DNA of 64,000 nucleotides from Atherinomorus stipes (Eukaryota; Chordata; Actinopteri; Atheriniformes; Atherinidae): assembly GCA_023101725.1 (NCBI GenBank), contig JALJCO010003968.1, positions 124,001-188,000 on the forward strand. The letters run 5' to 3'. Shown piece after piece: positions 24,794-37,568 of the stretch. Made by a program: the position numbers and the translations under genes. Within the stretch, counting starts at the first letter, position 1; each line of letters starts with the position of its first letter. The notes below the pieces were generated by a model. It did not search any database. It was not told where the DNA came from and worked only from the letters and a program-made list of their open reading frames with translations.

Positions 24794-26988
24794 ACCTGAG
24801 TACATCAAATATTACCCTGTAACCTTGTTGGAGAGACATTTTTTTCTTCTGATTGTGAATGTGGAAGTAGCCTGTAATTTGAGCAGTTTCGGAGAGAAAT
24901 AATGATGAGACCTGCAAATGAGCTCTAATTGGGTCAGTGTGTGCCAGCAAGTGACCGGCGGTATTTTAGCAGGACGGTGTCTCAGAATGGATGGAGTGTT
25001 TGTTGCCTTATTTGTTTGTCACATTAGCCAGGGATGATCTTCATATTAAAATTAGCATGACATCCTCATCGTTTCACCCATAAATTTCCCGACTCTGTCC
25101 AACTCAAAGCGTTCTTGGCTTTTCCATTTGTAAGCTTGTTTATTCTCTGTCAATAGTAACGAGCTTTTAGATGGTGTTAAACTATGATGGGATAAGATTT
25201 TTTTAGTGGATGTCACAGATGTCACACGTGTGTTTAGAAGAGATTTTATCACTCTCATAGTTCTGATTAATGTAATTATGAACAGTGTGAGAAAATAAGC
25301 CAGACTTTTAGAAATCTGTGGTTTCTGTCATTTATCAATAAAACTAATGGAAATGGAGAGGGGTGGTGCTTGCGCTGGTGTTGGTGGTGATGGGTGAGTG
25401 CAAATAGTTGAATTATTTTTCTCCTCACATGAATCTTTTCATGCTGAGCCCTTATTTATGTGTTATTTTGTGTCACTTTTGTGTAATTGACTAAATTGTT
25501 CACTCACTGTGAGAAAGAGCTTAAGAAATTATCGCATCAGTCAAAACAAAAAATACATGATTAGTCCCCACCCCAAAAAGGAGAAAAATCAGATACTGTT
25601 CTCTTCTGTTCCTATCCAACACTGCATCTGTACTCTGTCATTTAATTTGATTCCTCAACACGTTTGCTGCTTTCAGATTCCAGTAATAATCCTCTTTTCC
25701 ATATGCCATGCTTTCATGCTTCACTCTTAACCTGCGGCATCTGGCTCTGACTCCGCTGCATTCTGGACCCAATAGTCTCTCACAAAAGAAACTAATTTTT
25801 GGCAGTACACATGCATGAAAAAATTGTGCTTCAAGCCCCCTTTTAAAGCAAAACATATTCCGTCCATTTCGTCACATCCCTGTTTGCCAGATGTTGGGGG
25901 GGAAAATAAAATGCATGTACACATGTGCTTAACCCTGTTTATGCATCTGTGTGTGGGGAGGGGATGAGGTGTGTATTAGTTAATACAGCTGTGAAGCCAT
26001 TGGCCCTTCTTTTTTAATTCTACTCCTATCTCAGCTTGCGACTCTCTTTCCCGTTTCCCCCATCTGCACATTCATTCTGACCCACAATTGTTTGTCTATT
26101 TTTGGGATAGTCTGATTAGGGGCCAGATGTGCAGACTGCGTCTGGCAGCAGCAGAGGACTGTGGAGTCAGGGAGCAGTGGAGTGACAGGGGGAAAAGGCT
26201 TTTAATCTGCTCACCACTACACTATAATCAGGCCCTGGGCTGCACAAGAAGGGAGGGGGTCCTCTTGGTAAGACAGGGCCTCGTGCTGCCTCAGGTCTGT
26301 ACCAACAGGCGCATCTTGCAGCTCAGTATGTGAGCATGCAAGTGCTGAACTGTGTGCTTGGAGTGTGATTGCAACCTTTGCACTGCTGTCTGTGTGGTTA
26401 ACCTCACAGAGGGACAAAGACAGGAGAGCAACGAGAGGGGAGTCTTAAGTAGAGAAGGAGAGGCTGCAAGGGATAACACATCAGTAAAGTACCCCCTCTG
26501 TCCTCCGTGATCAGCCACTAATAATTTACACAATGCTGCAGGCATTAATTTCTCATTTCCACCTCTGTCTCTGACATTCTTCCTACTTTTCCAGTCACAG
26601 CAGCTGCCCCCTCTTCTCCTCCTTTCACTACTTGTCTCCCATCTCCCATCTATTTCATACTATAAACACTTTCCACCCCCATGTGACCACTAAAAATGAG
26701 AGCATGCACACAATTACAGAAAGAGGCCACACATAAATAGCCACACTTCTAGCAATTTTTAAGGAAAAGGGCAGAAATACAAAGAGTCGGAGACAGTGAT
26801 TGCATTTGCTAAGCTTTGGCAGAGTGCAGAAAGAAGCACATTGCACAGCCTGTCTCCACATCGATTCAGCTGCTTTTTTCTCTCTCATGGAATAGCGAAT
26901 TGCCAAATGTCTTCATGTGGAGATGTGTTTCAATTTTGGTTGTGCACAAGGCAGAAATAATTTGCACAATCCCAACTATTCTCAAGCA
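24794..26988. other. intronic stretch with nothing recognised
   Basis: No exon or element was recognised. The overlapping short frames on both strands are not supported by splice sites or motifs. Confidence 0.4.
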
Positions 26989-27270
26989 CTGGGGTGCACG
27001 GTGCTTTGGTGTTTAGCGGCGTGGTCTCACAGCAAGGACATGAAGGTTGCTGGTTCGAGGTTTGGCTGGGGAGCCGTTTGAACAGCGGCCTTTTTGTGTA
27101 GATTTTGCATGTTCTCCCCGTGCATGTGTGGGTTCTCTCTGGGTACTCTGGTTTCATCCCACCATCTAAAGACATGTAGGTTAGCTGAATAGGTCTCCCT
27201 TGCAAGAAAGACTGCCTGTCTCAGTGGGACTTGTCTGTGTAAATGGGGGTTAAAATAAAAACAGAATAAA
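26989..27270 (+). repeat. tRNA-derived SINE-like repeat, 5' half with A/B-box-like motifs
   Basis: Starts GGGGTGCACGGTGCTTTGG. A B-box-like GCTGGTTCGAGGTTTGG lies at about 27048, then TTTTGCATGTTCTCCCCGTG, CATCTAAAGACATGTAGG and an A-rich end (AAAATAAAAACAGAATAAAG). Same family as 7956-8075. Not a functional tRNA: no acceptor or anticodon arm folds. Confidence 0.7.
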
Positions 27271-28379
27271 GCTTAGCTGTATTGAAGTTACTGTGGCAAC
27301 CATAGTAATGAAATGGGTTGATTATGTTTGAGAAATAAAATCCACAAGTTTCCCATAAATTGAATCTGATAAGTTGTAAAATTTTCTTAAGAGGTTGAAT
27401 ATGATTAGTCTCCCTCTAAAATTTTGTTTTTAAGGTAATTTCTTTTTAACCTTCTGTTATTCAACAGAAAAGTTTAATCAAACAGATGCTAAGACCTATA
27501 TATAAATGTAACTTGCATCAACATACAGCTGAAGCTATCCAGAAAACATAAATCAGACTACACAAAGGTGAAAAAGTATTGAAAAGCCCTCGTTCTGTCG
27601 CGCTGTTAAGATGGAAGAGAAATATCATTACATTCATCAAATAACCATGTACATGTACTTTTTTCATATCAACAGGCTTTTTTTTTCAATACAGTCATGC
27701 AGCCTTGACAAACAGCTGCATCTTTACCTGAATCTTTGTAAAAGTTCAAAAGGAGTGGGAAGAAGAAAACATATTTATCCCCACCACATATCTCATCAAT
27801 AGCTTGTCAAAAGGAAGTTTTAGTACTCAACTAAAACTCAAACTAGGACAATGATCAAAAATGGCCTGCACCAGATCGCAGTACACTTGTTAGATAAGAT
27901 TGACATTACTCATCAAACATGAAAATATAGATGCACATAGACCAAATGTTAAAATCAAAAACAAGGTAAAATTGCTGTGGTGTATCTGATGGTGGCAGGC
28001 ATGACTTCATGCGTGTCGTGCACTCGCATGAGCTGCTTCGACTGCATCGGTCTTTATTAGTTTAACCCACATTACACTCAGTCTGATCCCAGAGTTAGAG
28101 TCACGATGTCTACTGAAGTAATAAAGTTATAAATCTTCAACATTTAAACTTGCACAATGCACCTTTAACCCGAATATTGATGGCATATAAACCCAGTCAT
28201 CGAAGCCTGCTTAATTAAGTTTCACAATGCCTCCAGAGTAAGTTTATGTCCTTGTATTAAAGATGAAAAAAATTCTGATGTTTTTTCTCTTATTTATCAA
28301 GTCGTCATCGTATGGAAACGTGTGATGGTTTGTGATTACATGTGTTCATGTCATGTTTTTGTGTGACCCTCAAGTCTTT
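27271..28379. other. intronic stretch with nothing recognised
   Basis: No exon, RNA gene or mobile element was recognised. Confidence 0.4.
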
Positions 28380-28434
28380 GATCCGGGGGAACTAATTGTG
28401 AAAAGGGCCTTATTTAAAGTCTATTTCTTTTTGT

Positions 28435-28522
28435 TATGTGTTTTTTTTAATGTAAAGCACTTGATGTTGCATTTACATGTATGAAAAAGGTTTTCATAAA
28501 TGAAGGTTCATGATGATGATGA
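28435..28522 (+). repeat. probable LINE/SINE 3' tail with a (GAT)n end
   Basis: AATGTAAAGCACTTGATG, ACATGTATGAAAAAGG and a GATGATGATGATGG end resemble the 3' UTR of fish non-LTR elements. Confidence 0.45.
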
Positions 28523-28588
28523 TGGCATGCCATGTTTCTCACTGCATGTTGTCTGTATTGTGTCAACAGAGTTCTGCCTCGATGTGCG

Positions 28589-28643
28589 CACACACATACA
28601 CACACACCCACGCACACACCCACCCACACGCACGCACACACAT
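28589..28643. repeat. imperfect (CA)n microsatellite
   Basis: CACACA with C-rich interruptions (CCCACG, CCCACC). It joins the telomere-like repeat unit on its right. Confidence 0.9.
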
Positions 28644-28838
28644 CCTTGTACTTCTATCTTAGTGAGGACATTCATTGACATGATGCACTCCATAGCCCCT
28701 TACCCTAACCCTAACTACCACAACTGATTGCCTAAACCTAACCCTAACCCTTGCCCTAACCCTAACCTAAACCTAATTCTAACCTAAACTCTTAAACCAA
28801 ATCTTGACCCTCAAAAAAGTTTTTTTCTTCGGCTTTTT
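28644..28838 (+). repeat. left part of a teleost interspersed unit with telomere-like CCCTAA repeats
   Basis: CTTAGTGAGGACATTCATTG, then degenerate CCCTAA/CCTAAA repeats (28701-28790), then CTTGACCCTCAAAAAAG. Its right part (GTGGGGACAGGCC, GTCCCCACTTTG, GGTCCTCACAATG) resumes at 30567. Known to me as a dispersed fish repeat that often neighbours CA tracts. It has been split by a DNA element. Confidence 0.7.
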
Positions 28839-28840
28839 TA

Positions 28841-30564
28841 GGCCCTTTTCACATGGCATGCTCAGGCCCGTGTCCAAGCACGTTTGACCACAAATTTTGT
28901 CCATGTGAAAGCAAACAGGCCAGGCCCGGACCTGCACTCGAGCAGGGTAGAATTCGTTGTGAACACAATCCAGACCGTGCCGGATGTAACATTTGTGGGC
29001 TACCCACCCAACAAGCAGCAGCGACCAAATCAAAACTCGACCCTGTTGTCATTCATCTTCTCCTTTTAATTGTCATCGGTGGTTTAAAAGAGCTAAAATG
29101 CAAAATATGCGTGTCTGGCTGCATTAGAGATGGAGTGATTTTCAGTCGGATCGTCTGTCAGTGATGAGGGGATGATCATGATCTTTTTCTAAATGGCGAT
29201 CTTTAAAGCAACTTTTAATTAATTTACTACCATAAGATGATAAAGAAAAATCTCTAGAACTGCACTCTACTGTGTCGGCTACTTAAATGTTTCTAGTAGA
29301 TAACCACGTCTGCATACAGAGCCCTCTGATGTGCTTAACTGAGGAGTGAATATTAAACTCTTAATTCCACCGTGTTGTGTCTTTTTTTTTTCTCACTTTT
29401 TTGCAGGCTCTCTTCATCTCTGCTCATCTTCTCGCTTGTTGACCAAACGCTTCCCTGCACCACAAGTAGTGCTATATTATCTTTTTCTTTAATCACAAAA
29501 GAAATTACTATTAAATTGAGAAATCAGCGTAAATGATATACTCCTAACAAAAACCCAAACCAAAATTAAATTTTGAGCCGCTGACACTTCTGTCTTACAC
29601 GATCTTACACAGACTAAGTAAATAAGTGACTGCTTACAGCTGCCAACATAGTTATCACTCCAAACACAGCTTATAGCGGAAATTATTCGCCAAGAGGAGG
29701 CTCAGGCAGATGAGCCACAAAACCACCAGGCGTTTTTTTTTTTTTTTTGTGATTATGATGATAATGGCGTAACTGTGTACGGCCTATCGGCGATTGACAG
29801 TGACCGGTTTCACATCCCCAGCTTGGATCCATAGCAGACAAGCAATCTCAGTAACGAAACGAGCTTCTTTTCCTTGTTGATAAACTCACCCGTCGCTTAG
29901 CTGGTGACGTAAGGCAAGGCAAGTTTATTTGTATAGCACATTTCATGTACAGAACAATTCAAAGTGCTTTACATGAAACATTATAAGCAAAAGGGAGAGA
30001 AAACAATTAGAAGCATGATTCAAAATTAAAAGCATTTAAGATTAAAAAGAAAGAATATAGAGACGTGCAGATTTTAACTTTTGAATAAAATTACGTAAAT
30101 GCAGCTGAGAACAGGTGGGTCTTCAACCTGGATTTAAATAAACAAAGTGTTTCAGCTGATCTGAGACTTTCTGGGAGTTTGTTCCAGACATGTGGAGCAT
30201 AGAAGCTGAACACAGCTTCTCCATGTCTGGTTCTGACTCTGGAAACGGATAAAAGACCGGATCCAGATGACCTGAGGGGTCTAGTAGGTTCATAGTGGGT
30301 CAAGAGGTCACTGATGTATTTTGGGCCTAAACCATTCAGAGCTTTATAGACCAGCAGCAGAACTTTAAAGTCTAAAAACGTAAGGGTTTGTCGTTTCCTC
30401 GGTTAGCTATCAACGAAGTTTCCGCAACACTGCCACATACTGTTCTGGCACTGAAATTACCGAGCGTGTCCGAGCCTGGTTCAAGCACTGGCATGTGAAT
30501 GCAACACAAGAATCAACGATCCCGGGCCAGGCACAGGACCCAGCACGCCATGTGAAAAGGCCCC
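28841..30564. mobile_element. TIR DNA transposon remnant (Harbinger/ISL2EU-like?) with a LINE inserted in it
   Basis: Left end GGCCCTTTTCACATGGCATG and right end (GGGGCCTTTTCACATGGCGTG when read inward) are inverted copies. TA flanks both ends (28839-28840, 30565-30566). Without the LINE the element is about 1.25 kb. No transposase could be recognised, so the superfamily is inferred only from the terminus style and the short target. Boundaries are supported independently because the host repeat resumes right after 30566. Confidence 0.78.
29915..30377 (-). mobile_element. 5'-truncated LINE (L2/Rex1-type) C-terminal fragment with 8-bp target duplication
   Basis: ACGTAAGG occurs exactly at 29907-29914 and 30378-30385. 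The minus strand encodes the C-terminal tail of a non-LTR polyprotein: T-R-P-L-R-S-S-G-S-G-L, R-V-R-T-R-H-G-E-A, W-N-K-L-P-E-S-L-R and F-K-S-R-L-K-T-H-L-F, a signature of fish LINEs. The 3' end is a TTTATTTGTATAGCAC-type motif. It is nested in the DNA element 28841-30564. Confidence 0.88.
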
Positions 30565-30566
30565 TA

Positions 30567-30685
30567 GTGGGGACAGGCCAAAACGTCCCCACTTTGCAAA
30601 AATGTCCTCACTTTGTTGGTTAAAGACACAAAATGGTCCTCACAATGTAGCAAGTACAGGAACACACACACGCAGACACCTGTGT
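30567..30685 (+). repeat. right part of the split teleost interspersed unit
   Basis: GTGGGGACAGGCC, TGTCCTCACTTTG and GGTCCTCACAATG, then CACACACACG. Continuation of 28644-28838. Confidence 0.7.
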
Positions 30686-33109
30686 GGACACACATGTGAG
30701 CACATGCCTACTACTACTTAACAAAGGATGCACAGCGGGAAATATGTCACTTCAGCCACCTGAAAAGCAGAAAATTTGTATTTTTAAAACTCTCCTGGGG
30801 AGGTGAAGATGGAAATACTCATGTTACGCTGAGGCTTTCATGTCACAGCTCAACAAGCTGGATCTACCATCATTAAAGTCATTTCTGAATTAAATTACGG
30901 CTTAAAATGGGTATTTTCTAGGTTTTATTAAAGTTGTCAACACTTCTGAGAACTAAACTTGAAGAATCTTTAGAGTTAGTCCACTCTCTAAAAGGGTCTT
31001 TATTTAGTTCATCAGGGCATTTCAGAAGTTGGACTGTTATTGTTATCTATCCTTTGTTTTTATGTCACAGCATTTCTGTCATTGATTAGTCTTGGACGAG
31101 GTTTGAAAATGAGATGTGACTTTATTCATGAGTGTGGCTGTCAGATGATGTTTGAATGACTGCAGAATTACAGCTGAATTAGTTGATATGTAAAACTGTG
31201 GATTAGGTGCCATGTAATATAATTGCTTTTCTTGGAATTTGGTAACTGCAACGTTATAAATTGAAAATTCAAATCAACTAATCTTTCAGCTCGAGTGTGA
31301 AGCTAGAGAAAGACTAAACCAAACACTAAAAGAATGTAACAAACCACTTCTGAGAGAATTTATGGACAAGCCTAAAAATTGTAATTAAACAAGTACTTTC
31401 TTAACCAAAGGAGTGCTTTTTACCTAAGTGTTTATTTATTTGAAACAGCACTGATCAGAACTTTGTGTGAATATGGAAATGAGTGACACTCATGTACTCT
31501 GGCTCTTTGCACATACCAACAATAACAACTTAGAGCTTCTGCTAAGTGGTGTTGATGCCTCATTATTGAATGCTGGAATTTGTGAGAGTAAAAAGAGTTT
31601 TAACAAACAGCAGAATAATTTGAACAGAGAGACAATATACTGTAAAATGTAAATCCTTGATGGCATTATAATCAGAAAGGTAACCCCTGCAGACAAATAA
31701 CCTTAGCCCTGACTTTAAGGCAGACTGCTCCTCTGTTTTGACCTGCTGCCTGCTAATACAGCCGTTATCGGGCAGTGTATGTCCCCAGACAGCAGTCTGT
31801 TGCTAGGCACTACTGGACTTTCCTCAGAATGCCCGCCTTGGACTCTGGGGGGGCATTCTGGGATGGATCCATGCATTATAAACTGTATTATTCCAAAAGG
31901 TTTGCTCAGTCTCCACATCTCTATGTAGCTGCCTGCCACCCCAGGGATTGTGCATAATTGTTTCCGCCAACCTTCAAATTTTTTAGTGAATCCTGGTCAA
32001 ACCAGGGGTCAGCAGACTTTCCTGACATAATACTCCCCTAAGTGGACCACTGGTGCTGTGGTTGTAATCACAGGTATTTTTCCACTGAAATTTTTCTTTC
32101 CCTGTCAGAGTAATTTTCTGTTGGCCATTTTCTTATCATCACTACAGCTTGATATTTATGTGAAAGGGCAGAAGCATTTACGGGTCCATATGGACATAAC
32201 GGTATGAGATATTTTATGATAAGAGGAACATTGTGTTGAGTTGGCAGTTTGCCATCCATCTCAAGATGATAAATATGTTTCTACTTTTCTCTTCATTGCT
32301 TTTACCCTTTCTAGATATTTTTCATCTTTCTTTGTTCATTTTTTGCCAGTTCTTTGATGCTTTCTGTGCTAGTTTTTAATGACTGCCCACACCTAGACAT
32401 GACAAGCAGGTTTCTCTGTAGTTTGTGAAATTATTTGAATTTCAAAGTTACTAAAGGGGGGTGCAGTGTTACATGAGCCAATGTATTTCTTGTAAAGCTC
32501 TCCCAGATTGAGTGACACAGTCCTGCCCCTTGGACCACATTGCTTGTTAGGTTAGGTGTCCTTTAAAGTGTGCTTTTTTTTTTTTTTTTTTAAGATTTCT
32601 ACCCTGGGCAGCAGCAGTTTGATTTATTGGTTGTTAAGAAGGTGCTTTTATGGAGGAAGCCACAGGAAAGCACAGGCTATTGAATCGAGTGGCAGGTAAA
32701 AATGCCTTTTGAAAGTAAATGTCAGTGAGCAGAATCCACCTCGTCTCAGCCTTCTTGTTTCAGCAGTGTAACAGTTGATGAACTGTCTTGTAAAGATAAT
32801 TTGCTTTAGAGGTTGTCTCAGGATTTTCATTTGAATGTCTTAATTGAAAAATCGCAAACAGCCTGTATGATTTTTTTTGTTTTTAATATTTTTATTAGGT
32901 CATATGCAATCTGTATGAAGGCTTTCATTTTCTGGTACTATGCAGATACCATTTTCAAATGGTTCTTAACTCAAAATGTTTAATAAATGTGTCTGACAAT
33001 TGAATAGATATTAAACTATCATCTGAATTCCAACCCTAACTAGATCAAAGAGTCGTACCATGAACCACAGCCAGCCTGATCCATGGTTTAACAAAATGTA
33101 TTAATCAGA
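30686..33109. other. intronic stretch with nothing recognised
   Basis: A small hairpin lies at about 31826-31862 (CAGAATGCCC with its complement). Poly-T is at about 32574-32591. No exon or element was recognised. Confidence 0.4.
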
Positions 33110-33965
33110 GATTCGGTCCATCTTGTCACGATAGCGTCACAATTTCAGCAAATTTGTCTACTTAACATCTATAATGCTTATCGCATGTTCCATCACATGC
33201 CAAAAGTGCTCTATTGGACCGAGATTTAGTGACTGTGAAGGCCATCAGAATACAGTGATCTTATTGTCATGTTCAAAAAGTCAGTTTTAGATGATTTGAG
33301 CTTTGTGACGATCAGAAAATAAGGAAGAGATGGACATGGCCAGCAGCATTACTTATTTAGGTTGGCACTGAGTGACATTGTGCCAAGAAAATACCCCATA
33401 TACTATTGTACCAGAAGCACAGGCTGAACTGTAGATACAGTACAAGGCAGGGTGGATCCATGCTTTCATGCTGTTTTTGCCAAATTCTGACCCTACCATC
33501 CTTCATTTTAATCAGACTCATCAGACTAGGCAATGTTAGCCACTGTTGTCCAGTTGTGGTCAGCCTGTGCCTTGGTTTCCTGTTGTTAACCAACATAACC
33601 GGCACCTGGTGTGATCCTCCGCATTTTGGTCAAGACAACTGCAACCCACTGGATATTTTCTCCTTTTAAGACCATTCTCTGTAAACCCTGAAAATGGTTT
33701 TGCATGAAAATCTCTGTAAATAAGCAGTTTCTGGCTCCTGCCAACCCATCTGGCACCAGCAGCCATGTCCTGTTGTATATTCAATGTCACTTAAATCCTC
33801 TTCCTCCTCCTCTCATTCTGATGTTCAGTATGAGCTTCAGCAAGTCACATTGACCATGTCTACATGCCCAAATGCACTGAGTTGCTGCCATGTAATTGGC
33901 TGATTAGATTTCTGTTTTAACAAGCAATTAAACAGGTGTACATAATAAAGTGTCTGAATGCTCAG
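33110..33965 (+). repeat. long teleost interspersed repeat, nearly complete
   Basis: Contains in order CATGTTCCATCACATGCC, GTGACTGTGAAGGCCATC, TGGACATGGCCAGCAGC, GGATCCATGCTTTCATGCTG, GACCCTACCATCC, GACTCATCAGACTAGGCAA, GGATATTTTCTCC, ACCATTCTCTGTAAACCCTG, GACCATGTCTACATGCC and ACAGGTGTACATAATAAAGTG. I recall this block from many fish genomes but cannot name its superfamily with certainty. No intact reading frame. Confidence 0.65.
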
Positions 33966-36900
33966 CAACCAATATTCCAGAGCCACCCACCTCAGGTTAC
34001 TCTCAAGATGTCTTATGTCCTATAACAAGCTGTTTAAGCATTCAGTACAAGGTGGACCGAAAAAAACGTTTTTGATGTTCCCGACCGGGACATTCGTGTG
34101 ATGAATTCTCCTCACCTCTCCACCCTTTTATCAGATGTTACAGTTTGGCAGAAAAAAACTGTTATTTTCTACAACCGTAAGCTCTCAAATTGATTGAGGC
34201 TTGACTGCAATAATTTTTTCCACCTGAGTTGTCTCAAGTGTAGCAGCAATCATTTTGTAATTGAAGTTTTACAGCTTAAAGGCAGCATTGTTTGGTTGAT
34301 TAGTAAGATCATCTTTTTGGCTTGATGCAAATTATCCCAAGGTCAGAATTACAAGGTTTTGATTATTTTGAGTATGGTCTCTGAAGCATACAGTGCTGTG
34401 ATTACTAATTAGTAATTTGGATGCTGCTTATTTGATCTGTTCTAATTACTCTCCTCTTAAAGCTTTGACTCCACCAACACTTTAAAAAGTTTTGGAATTA
34501 TCATATATTCAAAGCTATTGGATGGTTATCTAATTTAAGTTTAGATCATTTAACTTTGTTTATTGATAAAACTTTTTCGTGTCACCTGAATCTGGAGGAA
34601 AATCACAGCAGAGTCAAAGCTTGTGATATATTGCGGGGGGATTTTTTTCATTGTCTTGCAATAAATTTTGAAGAATTTTTAGCCTACAACTGTTCAATTT
34701 GAGCACACCTTGGTGCTACATATCATTAGAAGCAAATTATGTATTTTGCAGTTATAGGAAGAGTGAGCCATCACTGCAATGGAACTTATAGGCTCGAATT
34801 TTGCCAATTCTTAGATTCAACTTGGAAGATGAATGAACAGATAAAATGTAGCAACCACTTAATTGTCTTCAGCTTTTGTCTGAATGGTAGTTATCCAGGC
34901 CGTGTAATAATGCTCAAGCAAAGAATGCGTGACTTTACCTGATTGGGTTTTGTATCTGCCATTGTCAATAATCTGGGCAGCTGTACAGTTACAGTCAACA
35001 TTACAAATGCATTGCATAACATGATACAGCATGAAGCTTCATGCATAATCAGATGCAGTATATGATATGCAACTAAATCTCATTGTTCAGGATGAATATA
35101 GTGTTAAGATCCTCATGACCCTAAACTCTAATGCACTGATGGAAATCATTTTTATAGGCTATTGGTCAAAGGATTTTCCAGTAAAATGATTGAAATAGAA
35201 AAGCATGCTGCTAGCCTGCAAGGCGCCTACATGGTTGCTGTAGCCAAAGGTTCAACATACAAGCTTGACTGATGAGTGACTTGTTGATAATCTGCAGACC
35301 TCTGTAGGTTGGGGCATCATGCTGCTGCATACCCCTCCTGCTGAGCTCTGCAATCAGCTGTATCTTCTCTGTAGCTCCCACCACTTGGCTCTGTGTTGTT
35401 TTTAACCTCTTACCATTTTTAACCTGCATCAGATATCTTCGGGAGATAAGATAAGAGTTATGAAATATTCACAGATCCCTTCCTTATCCGCTTTTTAGCT
35501 TACACTGCCAAATTTAACACATGTGCTATTGTGTATGCTTTTCATCTTTTTCTGTTTGAAATAAGATGGATATTTTGTTTTTACATACTTTTAAGTAGAC
35601 CTCAAATTATTCTCTTTAATTGCTATTCACTTTACACCCTGGTGCATGCTAACTCAAGGATATGGTTTGCTTCTGCTTCCAGTCTGCGCATTTTTAGCTG
35701 CGTTATTATAGTGAGCACTGAAAGAGTGGGTGCGCAGATTTGACACATTCTTGTGTGATGCCAAAGAGCCATGGGGAAATGTATGGGCCAGAAAACATCT
35801 TTTATATTCACTCAAATATCACCCACTGTTAAAATGTGTAAATGTAGCGAGAAATTGGGGCCGTTTCAATGTTGTTGCGAGCATGACTGTGAGCAGAAGT
35901 TGCTGCTTTTTAGTTTTTTTGTATTTGTATTCAGACGCATTTGAATGCAACATGTTTGTGCTCTGATCATAGTATAGAGGTGTTGTCACTGCAATGTAGG
36001 CGCTATTCTTTATCTCTGCATAGCTCTGTCTCTTGTTTTTTAAGCCACACTCTTCAGATCTTGCTTCCCCATTGCTACAACCGACAGCTAAAGCTGCGCA
36101 CACGTGCACTAATGAAACACACACACTCATATATATTTCTAGATCAACACACACATGCAAAGCTAACTAAACATACCCTGTGTGATCCCATGAAAAGCAT
36201 CTCAAAATGTGCACAAGTAACTTTTATAGCACACACACAAATGTGCTTCAAAGACGTTGTCTTCTCAGAGCAGACTTGCATATTATTTTAATCTTGCTTG
36301 TTGTTTATGAGTCATTTTCCAAAGTGTGACCCACTTGCTCTTTTCATCCTGTTGCTATAAGGAGATGCATGCAATTTTAGCATGCAGGTGCAGATTTGCT
36401 AATTGCTCTAAAATCACAAAAATGAGTAGCGACTGTATTACGAATGGGTGCATGATAATAATGAGTCAACAAGGATTTAGGATTAGGGATGGTTGTGTTT
36501 GCCTTTAAACATTGTGTCTCTCACTGAGGATGGATCTTCACAATTGCAGTGACATACTGCAAGCAGCGAGGGCATGGATTTCTGGATTGTTTATTAATGT
36601 GAGCTCTAGACATAATCTGTGACTAATTATGTTCAGATTGTGGTGCTCACTCATATTAAGGAAAGGAAAAGATAACCAAAGTGCAGCTAATGATTTTCAT
36701 TTTGAAAAAAATCTGTGATATCTTCAGGTTTTTATTATTTTCTTGCATTTTTGTGTGGGGGTAAACTTTTGAAAGAGGCATGACATGAATACAGAAACTC
36801 CAGATCTGGATTTTAATGTCTGATTAATGCGTGCTTTTAAAGCCACTGCATTAGCGGAGGCCCGTGGGCATGCATATTTAATAAGAAAACTATCCACTGT

Positions 36901-37568
36901 TTTGCACCTGGTAACAGGTGCACGGTTGCGCAACTAAAGTCGGCAACAGAAGGTGGGTGTGAAACTCTAGAGCAGTGACTGTTGATGTGCCGTAGTTCTG
37001 CCCATCTCTGATTACATGTGACTTAAGATGACACCACCTTACAACAAGCTGCTTGAGATTCGATATCTTAAAAGATGGAGGCAGAGCAATTTAAAAGAAG
37101 GATGGATGAGTTCTCTGTGTATATGGCAGTTGCTGCCTTTTGCTTTTTAAAGAAGATTCCACCTAAATTGGTTCTTTATTGCTTTTGTTCTCTTGTTTGT
37201 TTTTTTATTGTTTTTTTTGTTTTTTTTATCCATACTTGTAATACACTCCAAAGCTTCTCTTGTTAAACACTGTTAGCCAGCAGCTACTGGTAGAAAGAAG
37301 AGGTCTGCGGACCATATCTGCAGCATTGTATGTGGATCACTAACATCCACCATTTCTCTAATGAGAGGCTTTTCAATGTTTTCACCCCTGAATCTTTGTT
37401 CCTCTTCTGCCTCTTCTCCTCTATGGTCTAATAGTCCTTCTTATTTGCAGTAATGTTCTTTTCTTTCCGAACTTCAGAGCTGTTCCTTAACTCTTTCATG
37501 CTTCTTTTTTTCCCTCCCATGCTTCTGCTCTGCTTTCCTCTGGTTGCACTAACCCCTGACTCCTTCAG
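33966..37568. other. intronic stretch upstream of the 15-nt exon
   Basis: No mobile element was recognised. A minus-strand 72-codon frame at 35211-35429 has an even composition but no domain. The last 100 nt before 37569 is strongly pyrimidine-rich on the + strand, as expected of a splice acceptor region. Confidence 0.45.

Larger units (their letters stand above)
1..37568 (+). other. pcdh15: pcdh15 intron (upstream of the 15-nt exon), 3' part
   Basis: Inferred from the two exons downstream: everything left of 37569 is taken as one intron, because I could not find an exon with an initiator Met, a signal peptide and an acidic end in phase 1 before a GT donor. At least 37.5 kb of it lies here. 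It holds the repeats listed separately. If a noncoding 5' exon or an alternative promoter lies inside, I cannot see it from sequence alone. Confidence 0.7.

Noticed and set aside
28447..28727. Frames rich in Cys/Val/Gly or His/Thr
   Set aside because: They are translations of the CA/GT microsatellite.
28701..28790. Telomere or chromosome-fusion scar
   Set aside because: The repeats are short, degenerate and embedded in a known dispersed fish unit next to a CA tract.
1..37568. Search for the pcdh15 signal-peptide exon (Met to an acidic end, phase 1 donor)
   Set aside because: GATG-GT and similar junctions were inspected by eye (for example near 25170, 27985, 28325, 36488); none follows a Met-led hydrophobic frame.
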